DNA from: an uncultured Bacteroidia bacterium
GTDB lineage: Bacteria > Bacteroidota > Bacteroidia > Bacteroidales > UBA932
NCBI GenBank assembly: GCA_902795785.1
Contig: CADBMK010000121.1
Coordinates: 1-12,303, forward strand
DNA: 12,303 nt
Direction: 5' to 3'
The position numbers and the translations under genes were made by a program. Positions 1 through 5,918 of the stretch are shown piece after piece. The notes under the pieces were generated by a model. It was not told where the DNA came from. It did not search any database and saw only the letters and a program-made list of their open reading frames with translations. Each line of letters starts with the position of its first letter. Positions within the stretch are counted from its first letter, which is position 1.

Positions 1-86
1 ACGACCGTAAAGTGGTCAAGGTCAACGAAGAAGAATTCCGCAAGATCAATAGAGACGTTATTGAATCCTTCGACAGCCTGAAATAG
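1..86 (+). CDS. C-terminal tail of an unidentified protein (partial)
   Basis: An open frame enters from the left edge (first full codon at position 3) and ends at TAG 84-86, giving the last 27 residues of a protein. The tail is highly charged, with a Glu triplet followed by alternating Lys/Arg and Asp/Glu, and ends in SFDSLK, so it is probably a soluble helical C-terminus. I do not recognise the family. Its stop lies one base from the stop of the convergent regulator gene, which suggests a real gene end rather than chance. It points toward the regulator and is separated from the downstream lipoprotein operon by it, so it is probably not part of that locus. The reading frame is short; the call rests on coding-like composition and placement only. 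Confidence 0.5.
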   Translation, partial: DRKVVKVNEEEFRKINRDVIESFDSLK

Positions 87-87
87 T

Positions 88-1632
88 CTAACTGCCAAGC
101 TTCATTAAACGAACCTCAATATCATCACGTTTATCTGCAGCAGAGTTACGTAATGTGACTCTGCTGTTGTATACTGTAGAGGATGAAAGCCTGAGGAATT
201 TGGCTATCCTGGAAGACTTCGTAACACCCAGACGCAACAGGGCGTAAATACGAAGCTGATTTGTCAGGACACCCTTCGGCAATCCTGCGCCAATCTGTCT
301 ATCCTTACGGAGAAGTCCGTTAAGCTGACTGATGAAATTAGGGAACAGTCCGAGGAAGGTCTTGTCAAACTTGTCCATCAGATAATCCCACTCAGCGTCA
401 ATAAAGTCATCAGAACGCAGTTCCTGTACAAGGGCGTCAAAGTCCTGTTTCTTGGCTGTCACACGCAGGTTGGAGCGATATTTCTCCAGAGAATTAATGT
501 GGTCGGCAAACAGGGCCATAAATTCTCCAAGATACGTATTCTTGATATGGTTTGCCTCTCTGAGCCGGCGGTTGTTCCGGCGGATGAAGTTAATCGCCAC
601 GACAAGAAGCACCAAAAGGGCCAGCAGTCCGGTTAAGAAAAAAAGCAACTGCCTGCGAAAATAGCTCTCCCTTTTTTCATAAGACGTCACAATATAAGGA
701 AGAGTGCCGGCAATCTGGACTTCACGCAGTTTGGCATCCACATCCACCACATCTGAATAGTTACGGATGATATAATTGTATGCTCTCTTCAGATCCCCCC
801 TCTTGAAGCACAGGCGGGCCACCATAGCGAGAGAGGCACATTCCCTGTTAGACATCAACAAATCGTACTTTGCACTTATTGCATAATGAAGAAGACTGTT
901 GTCATCATCTTCCATCGCGGTATAGACAGAAGCCAGCCAGTAATGAAGGAATGCCATTTCCGAATAGGAAAGGGATGACGAAGATAGCCACTCGTTAACC
1001 ATGGCCAGAGCCTCGTTATATCTACGCTCGAGAATCAAACGCTTGACATTGGCAGTATAATATGCCATCAGCCCCGGAGCAAGATACTGACGGCTAAGCG
1101 CAAGGTAAAAAGACTCTTTCTTCCTGTATTCATCTTTCAAAACCCGGTCAGGAGTAACAAGGACAAGCCCGTGGTAGATTTCGTATAACAAGCTGTTCCA
1201 CAATCCCACGTTGGAAGACTGCACCACATAAGACGAATCCACGCTTTGGAGCACCCCGAGAGCCTCGTGATACATGCTTGAAATGATATACCGGTTGGCA
1301 AGGTCACCTGCAGCGTCAATAATCAGGTCAACATCACCAATTTCCTGTGCAAGATCAGATTTTCTGTGTGCAAGGACAAAAGCAGAATCCGTATTCCACT
1401 TATAGTATTCGTCAAATAACAGATCAAACAAATGATACTTCTCATACGAACTGTTTACAGAAAAACCACATTGGCGAAGAGAATCTATCCTTGCTTCCTT
1501 GATGAGGGATATCCGTTCCTGTTGAAGAATACATCTGTCCAGTTCTGAGAGCGCATCTTCAAGACGAGGATCCACCGGCGAAACAAAAGGTTTGGAGAGG
1601 GTCAAAAACAATACCGTAAAAAAAGCGAGCAT
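88..1632 (-). CDS. DUF6377-type membrane-anchored transcriptional regulator
   Basis: Predicted 514-aa membrane-spanning regulator. From the ATG at 1630-1632 it begins with a hydrophobic secretory segment (MLAFFTVLFLTLSKPF). A mostly helical region of about 300 residues follows, resembling TPR-like repeats, which should be periplasmic. One transmembrane helix lies at about 329-350 (LLFFLTGLLALLVLLVVAI), followed by a basic juxtamembrane stretch (RRNNRRLREAN) that places the rest in the cytoplasm. The C-terminal 59 residues start LTNQLRIYALLRLG and contain SSRIAKFLRLSSSTVYNSR, a LuxR-like helix-turn-helix, in the arrangement I associate with Bacteroidota DUF6377 proteins. The frame can be extended eight codons to a TTG at 1654-1656, but the ATG gives a cleaner signal peptide. 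The gene is divergent from the lipoprotein/SusCD operon, making it the obvious candidate regulator. There is no histidine kinase, receiver or sigma/anti-sigma signature. Family assignment is from recognised sequence pattern; the regulated target is inferred. Confidence 0.85.
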   Translation of the reverse strand: MLAFFTVLFLTLSKPFVSPVDPRLEDALSELDRCILQQERISLIKEARIDSLRQCGFSVNSSYEKYHLFDLLFDEYYKWNTDSAFVLAHRKSDLAQEIGDVDLIIDAAGDLANRYIISSMYHEALGVLQSVDSSYVVQSSNVGLWNSLLYEIYHGLVLVTPDRVLKDEYRKKESFYLALSRQYLAPGLMAYYTANVKRLILERRYNEALAMVNEWLSSSSLSYSEMAFLHYWLASVYTAMEDDDNSLLHYAISAKYDLLMSNRECASLAMVARLCFKRGDLKRAYNYIIRNYSDVVDVDAKLREVQIAGTLPYIVTSYEKRESYFRRQLLFFLTGLLALLVLLVVAINFIRRNNRRLREANHIKNTYLGEFMALFADHINSLEKYRSNLRVTAKKQDFDALVQELRSDDFIDAEWDYLMDKFDKTFLGLFPNFISQLNGLLRKDRQIGAGLPKGVLTNQLRIYALLRLGVTKSSRIAKFLRLSSSTVYNSRVTLRNSAADKRDDIEVRLMKLGS

Positions 1633-1669
1633 AGTATGAATTTTTACGAATACCAAATTAATAAAAAAG

Positions 1670-1693
1670 AAGTAGAATCTAAAAAAACTACTT
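1670..1693. repeat. Short inverted repeat AAGTAG / CTACTT
   Basis: Perfect 6-bp arms at 1670-1675 and 1688-1693 are separated by a 12-nt A-rich loop. The repeat lies about 38-61 bp upstream of the regulator's ATG. It could be an operator or part of the regulator's own promoter region. It is short and could be chance. Confidence 0.2.
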
Positions 1694-1808
1694 AATAATA
1701 AAGCTACGTAAAATGTGCATAGTTGGCTATTAATAACTTACGTCCACCATTATTGAAGAGAAGGCTACTTTGAGACTTTCGACTATACCCTAAAGGTGAT
1801 GTATTCAA

Positions 1809-1816
1809 TACCTTTG
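1809..1816 (+). promoter_or_regulatory. Bacteroidota-type -7 promoter element (TACCTTTG)
   Basis: TACCTTTG matches the Bacteroidota primary-sigma -7 consensus TAnnTTTG at every defined position. Transcription would start near 1823-1826, leaving a leader of about 60 nt before the small ORF at 1885. No TTTG occurs at the usual spacing for a -33 element. The nearest TTTG (1769-1772) is too far upstream, so the promoter may be weak or activator-dependent. It is the only exact match I found in the divergent region. Confidence 0.4.
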
Positions 1817-1884
1817 TAAAAACCGCTTGTCCTCGACAACCTTTTATTCCAGAAAGCATAACCACTAATAACTTTTTAACCACT

Positions 1885-2043
1885 ATGCAAACCAATGATT
1901 CCGGTCTCATGACTTATATGCCGCCAGAGACTCTGCTCTATGAGATCCAAGCCAGAACTGACATTCTGATTATTTCTGCACCAGGCAATGCTGAAGCTCT
2001 GGACGAGATTGATCCATTTATTGCAGAAGATATTTTCGAATAA
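1885..2043 (+). CDS. Small acidic protein (52 aa) leading the operon
   Basis: An ATG at 1885-1887 opens a 52-codon frame ending at TAA 2041-2043, 21 bp before the first lipoprotein. The product is acidic and has no signal peptide or membrane segment. It contains TYMPPETLLYEI, then DILIISAPGNAEALDE, and an acidic tail ending AEDIFE. This layout (Tyr-x-x-Pro-Glu near the start, a short hydrophobic strand, Ser-Ala-Pro-Gly, acidic tail) resembles small hypothetical proteins that I recall often preceding lipoprotein or fimbrillin-like genes in Bacteroidales; that comparison is from memory. Its position just after the candidate promoter fits a first operon gene or a translated leader. It has no known function, and translation is unproven. 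Frame length alone is weak evidence; composition and placement raise it. Confidence 0.55.
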   Translation: MQTNDSGLMTYMPPETLLYEIQARTDILIISAPGNAEALDEIDPFIAEDIFE

Positions 2044-2064
2044 CCCCTCAAAAAAACAAAAGGT

Positions 2065-4674
2065 ATGAAAAAGATTATCAGGCTTACCTTGATGACGGCA
2101 ATGGCATGCTGCGCCATCATATCCTGCTCAAAGGATAATATTCAGGATAAAGATACGCCGACCGAAGAAAAAGAAAAGGGCTACGTAACCCTGTCATACA
2201 CGGCAAACATGGAGTCCACTACCACAAAAATGGCAGGCTCGATGGACAACACTGACGGCAAATACAAATTCAGTTGGTCCGAGGGAGACAAAATCCAGGT
2301 TATATATAACGGAGGAACGACAACGGCGAATGCAACCGTTGCGAACGGAGTTGCGCAATTCAACGTATCCGTTCCTGAGGGAACCTCAGATATATGGATG
2401 GTTTATCCTTCGGATAACGGAGCCTCGCTCAGCGAAGGAGAGCTTGAATTATCAATGCCAGCCATCCAGAAGGATGCACTGAACGGCCTGTTCGTTGCGA
2501 AAGTGTCAGCAACCGACAAAATCGCCAATTTCTACCACCCTATATGCTATTATAAAGCAGCAGTAGACGGGGACGGATCTGACATTACAAGGATGGACAT
2601 TGAATTGACCGGTTCAGTACTTACCGCAAAAAAAGCCAGGCTTTCTTTTAACAGCGTGACAAAAAAGCCGTCTGTCACCGCTACAACAGATGGCAGTTCT
2701 AAAATTGAAGCGACTTTTAACGGAACAGGAACATATTACATTCCGGTGATTCCATCAGAAGACGAAATCGCCCCAGGCAATCTGTCATTCCAATGTTACA
2801 GAGAGTCAGAAGACGGAGTCAAACTGGAAAAAGCCGGCGCTTATACATATACCAAGAAAACACTCACAAATTCACGCGCAAGCATCATAAACTGGTCAAG
2901 CCTTCCTGCAATGATTTCCAACAGATACGTAACCGTTGACGGAAACGGCCTGAAAACCGGTTCAGCCGCGAACAAATGGGACTGTGCAAAATTCCAGGCA
3001 TTCTTGAAAACTCAGGCAAGCGACTCTTTGGACGGAGTAAGAGTTCATGTCGCAGAAGGCACCTATCCTTTCGCCAAAGTAGGAATCAATTTCAAAAAAT
3101 CCATTAAAATATATATTGAGGGAGAAGGAACTGACAAGACCTTCTTTGACGGCGGGCACTCCAACGTACTGTTCGGGCAGAACCTAGCCGATACTCCTGA
3201 CGATCAGACCGTATCATTCAAAGGCATAACTTTCCAGAACGGCAAGCGGACAAATGACAACGCAGGGGCGTTCTTTATCAAATTCGGAAAATTCATCTTT
3301 GAAGACTGTCTATTCTGCGACAACGAGGTAACCGCCGAGGGAAAAGGCGGCGGAGTTTGCAATGCCTACAACAATGCAACCGTCGTGTTCAAGAGATGCA
3401 ATTTCTTCAGGAACAGTGCAGAACTCGGAGGAGTTCTTATAATGGAGGGAGGATCTGACGTCACATTCATTGACTGTAAACTTGGAGACGGAACAGATGC
3501 AAACAAGAACACAGCAACTCACGGAGGAGCAGTTTACTCAAAATACGCTTCTTCTAAAGTGACATTTAAGGGCGGATGCATTAGCGGCAATGCAGCCAGA
3601 GGAGAAGGAAGTCACGGCGGCGCAATCTGGGCAAAGGGCACCCTGGTTGTTGAAGGAACAACAATCAGCAAGAACACCACATCGGGAGCAACGGTTAAGA
3701 ACAATAACAACGGCGCCGCAATCTACCTGAGCGACGGTCTTCTTGAAGCATCCTTCAAAAACGTTGTATTTGAGCAGAACTCCATAGATCCAACAATCAC
3801 AACAGACCAGTTCGGAGGAGCCGTTCGTATCGAAGCACAGACAAATATAAGAGAAGTATCATTTGACGGATGCATTTTCAGAGACAACTTTGCTCAGCAG
3901 GCCTCCTGCATCTGTTTCCATGGCAATACAATCCTTAAGATAAACAACTGCTTATTCTCAGGAAACCGTCAGTACTCCAGAGGTGCCTTCCAGGGATGGT
4001 CAAACGGCGTCGTATTCTTTAACCGTTGCGCATTCTACAACAATACCACGAGCAACGCCTCAAACTCCTGGGGCTACGAAATCCACGGAAAATGCTGTAT
4101 CTGTGCAAACAACTGCACATTCTACGGCGGACACAACACCGCATCCAGCAGCGGAAACATAGCGGCAATCAACGGCTACCATTCACTACTTATGACTAAC
4201 AGCACTATGATTGAATCCGCACCGCTCGCCCTCCTTAGAATTGATGACGCTAATGGAAAGCAGGTGCTCTGCAACAACATTCTCATCAACACCCAGGCCC
4301 AGGAAAAAATCTTTACAGGAAACACATCTGCCGGATTCACGGACAACGGGCACAATGCGATAAACCAGTCTTCAGGATGGAAGACATTCAACGCAAGCGA
4401 CAAGACGGACTGTACGGCAAGTACATTTACAGGTTCATTTAGCGAAGAGTACAACGTATATTTGTGGTCCAATTCCCTTGACGGCTTCTCAAAAGCCACA
4501 GTCGATGACATCAAAAGCACAATGCAGAACGATTTCGATGTATCCTCATGCGGTCTCTCCAGCCTGGGCGACGCCTTCTATAACTGGCTTGACGGAATGA
4601 CACCGAAGGGCTATGCAACGGACGGACGAAACACAGTCCGCCAGAACTGGTGGCCTGGTTCCTATGACAAGTAA
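2065..4674 (+). CDS. Lipoprotein: fimbrillin-like domain fused to right-handed beta-helix
   Basis: Predicted 869-aa surface lipoprotein. MKKIIRLTLMTAMACCAIISC ends in a lipobox with Cys21 as the lipidated residue; the next residues (SKDNIQDKD) are charged, as in outer-surface lipoproteins. Residues about 40-283 look like a fimbrillin-family domain: beta-rich, with a TTTK segment, FSWSEGDKIQVIY and YYIPVIPSED. From about R287 a right-handed parallel beta-helix begins (RYVTVDGNGL, later VHVAEGTYPF), with rungs to about residue 780. Rungs carry a C-x-[FIL] ladder (C415, C445, C471, C505, C603, C629, C655, C684) followed by Asn, and GGA/GGG turns as in Pmp-like helices. The C-terminus (D853-GRN...PGSYD) matches the end of the 456-aa protein downstream. 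No catalytic lyase or GH28 motif is evident. The likely role is binding or adhesion to a glycan or surface, but an unrecognised enzyme is possible. The start is fixed by the signal peptide; only a weak AAAGG precedes it. Confidence 0.88.
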   Translation: MKKIIRLTLMTAMACCAIISCSKDNIQDKDTPTEEKEKGYVTLSYTANMESTTTKMAGSMDNTDGKYKFSWSEGDKIQVIYNGGTTTANATVANGVAQFNVSVPEGTSDIWMVYPSDNGASLSEGELELSMPAIQKDALNGLFVAKVSATDKIANFYHPICYYKAAVDGDGSDITRMDIELTGSVLTAKKARLSFNSVTKKPSVTATTDGSSKIEATFNGTGTYYIPVIPSEDEIAPGNLSFQCYRESEDGVKLEKAGAYTYTKKTLTNSRASIINWSSLPAMISNRYVTVDGNGLKTGSAANKWDCAKFQAFLKTQASDSLDGVRVHVAEGTYPFAKVGINFKKSIKIYIEGEGTDKTFFDGGHSNVLFGQNLADTPDDQTVSFKGITFQNGKRTNDNAGAFFIKFGKFIFEDCLFCDNEVTAEGKGGGVCNAYNNATVVFKRCNFFRNSAELGGVLIMEGGSDVTFIDCKLGDGTDANKNTATHGGAVYSKYASSKVTFKGGCISGNAARGEGSHGGAIWAKGTLVVEGTTISKNTTSGATVKNNNNGAAIYLSDGLLEASFKNVVFEQNSIDPTITTDQFGGAVRIEAQTNIREVSFDGCIFRDNFAQQASCICFHGNTILKINNCLFSGNRQYSRGAFQGWSNGVVFFNRCAFYNNTTSNASNSWGYEIHGKCCICANNCTFYGGHNTASSSGNIAAINGYHSLLMTNSTMIESAPLALLRIDDANGKQVLCNNILINTQAQEKIFTGNTSAGFTDNGHNAINQSSGWKTFNASDKTDCTASTFTGSFSEEYNVYLWSNSLDGFSKATVDDIKSTMQNDFDVSSCGLSSLGDAFYNWLDGMTPKGYATDGRNTVRQNWWPGSYDK

Positions 4675-4687
4675 TTGAATCACACAT

Positions 4688-5902
4688 ATGACACATTCTA
4701 ACTATTTAAAAATTGCCGCCTTCCTCCTGGCTGCAGCCTTCATGACGGTTGCCTGCGGAAAAGACGACCCTGAAAAGAAAGAAGACAACAAGCCGTCCAT
4801 CACCTGTTCACAGACAACGGTGATGAGAGGTGAGGATGTCACGGTAAAGATAAGCGGCATAACGGACAAAACCGAAGTGACGGTAAAATTCGGAAGGGAG
4901 AAAACCATCACGCAGAACGGTCCAGGTTCCATATCCTATGCATTCGAAAACTCTGGAGCCAAAACCATAACCGTCACCACCACACCAGACCTGCTGGGCA
5001 AGACCACATACAAAGTATATGTTGAAAAACTGCTTTCCCTGAAGAAACTGGCAGTTCAGCTCAAAAACAACCCGAATCTATGCCTTGTCATGGCCCACAG
5101 GGGAAACTCATCCGATATGACCATTCCGGAGAATTCCATCGCTGCCGTTGAAAAATGCGTAACGGACAAGGTGGACATAATGGAGATGGACCTGTATACA
5201 ACCAAAGACGGCTTCCTTGTGGTCTCCCACGATGCAAAACTGGACAGAGAAACTACAGGGACGGGCAACATCAAGGACAAAACCCTCAACGAGATCAAAA
5301 ACCTGAAACTGAAGGACCGCCAGGGACATGCCACATCATACAAGATGCTGACATTCGACGAATTGCTAGAAGCCTGCAAGGGACGCATTTATGTTAACGT
5401 TGACCTGGGAGACAGGGATGCAGACATCGGTCAGGTCCTTTCTGCCATTGAAAGCAAAGGCATGAACGAGCAGTGCCTTGTATATGTAAACTCAAAAGCC
5501 AAGATTACTACGGCATTCCAGACTAACTTCAAATGCAACGCATACACTTTCGTGACAAATGTTGAGACCCTTGTGGAAAAAGGGCAGCCGGAATACACGT
5601 ACTTCACCCAGTGCACCTGGGAGCCAACCACTCCGGAAGCATCACGCACGGGGAAAATCGACCCTGACCATAAACCCACAAGTGCTACATCAGTGGCTAA
5701 GGCCGCAAACAAGGGTACGATAATTACCGTCAACGCAATTTATACCACAAACACAGCCCAATACTGGAGCGACGATTTCAAACTGGCACAGGTAGAGGAC
5801 ATATTCAGTACTTATCCTTCAACACAGTGCCTTCAGGTGGACACTCCGGCCGAGGCCAGAGCCGCACTTGCGGCCTACGGACGAACACTATTAAACAACT
5901 AG
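4688..5902 (+). CDS. Glycerophosphodiester phosphodiesterase family lipoprotein
   Basis: Predicted 404-aa lipoprotein of the GDPD TIM-barrel family, which hydrolyses glycerophosphodiesters to glycerol 3-phosphate and an alcohol using a metal ion. The signal peptide ends at lipobox TVAC with Cys23; the following GKDD fits the X-K-(D/E)2 lipoprotein export signal described in Bacteroidota, predicting an outer-surface location. Residues about 36-115 form an Ig-like beta domain. The catalytic barrel shows AHRG (H137, R138), PENS (147-150), EMDLYTTKDG (E166, D168) and SHD (H181), matching the paired catalytic His and acidic metal ligands. NVDLG (D239) is where a further metal ligand is usually found, and VDTP near the end matches the family's late Asp-Pro motif. 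All key residues appear present. It lies 13 bp after the beta-helix gene and 16 bp before SusC, so it belongs to the transport operon. The natural substrate is unknown; a glycan bearing glycerophosphoryl groups is an inference. Confidence 0.9.
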   Translation: MTHSNYLKIAAFLLAAAFMTVACGKDDPEKKEDNKPSITCSQTTVMRGEDVTVKISGITDKTEVTVKFGREKTITQNGPGSISYAFENSGAKTITVTTTPDLLGKTTYKVYVEKLLSLKKLAVQLKNNPNLCLVMAHRGNSSDMTIPENSIAAVEKCVTDKVDIMEMDLYTTKDGFLVVSHDAKLDRETTGTGNIKDKTLNEIKNLKLKDRQGHATSYKMLTFDELLEACKGRIYVNVDLGDRDADIGQVLSAIESKGMNEQCLVYVNSKAKITTAFQTNFKCNAYTFVTNVETLVEKGQPEYTYFTQCTWEPTTPEASRTGKIDPDHKPTSATSVAKAANKGTIITVNAIYTTNTAQYWSDDFKLAQVEDIFSTYPSTQCLQVDTPAEARAALAAYGRTLLNN

Positions 5903-5918
5903 ATCCATAACTAAAACC

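Larger units (their letters stand above)
1633..1884. promoter_or_regulatory. Divergent intergenic control region
   Basis: This 252-bp AT-rich stretch separates the leftward regulator from the rightward operon and should hold both promoters. Visible elements are a rightward -7 match at 1809-1816 (listed separately), a weak leftward -7-like element read as TTAATTTG on the - strand (1654-1661), an inverted repeat at 1670-1693, a perfect palindrome TATTAATA at 1728-1735, a 9-bp direct repeat TAATAACTT at 1731-1739 and 1866-1874, and ACGTAA/TTACGT arms at 1706-1711 and 1738-1743. The short repeats are only slightly better than expected in AT-rich DNA. I see no tRNA, riboswitch or factor-independent terminator here. 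Confidence 0.55.

Noticed and set aside
1706..1743. ACGTAA...TTACGT arms as a regulator operator
   Set aside because: Six-bp arms 26 bp apart do not extend on either side and are near chance expectation for AT-rich sequence.
1704..1910. 68-codon - strand frame in the divergent region
   Set aside because: It overlaps the rightward promoter match, has no recognisable domain and no consistent neighbour spacing; it looks like chance openness in AT-rich DNA.
1938..2120. 60-codon - strand frame with a hydrophobic stretch
   Set aside because: It is antisense to the small ORF and to the signal-peptide codons of the large lipoprotein; the hydrophobic run is a mirror of that coding sequence.
3301..4120. 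Possible DNA-level tandem repeat or CRISPR-like array
   Set aside because: Periodicity is in the protein rungs only (26-34 residues, variable); the nucleotide sequence does not repeat in units.
5056..5388. 110-codon - strand frame inside the phosphodiesterase gene
   Set aside because: It is the complement of the GDPD catalytic region, which has clear family motifs; no independent start context or domain.
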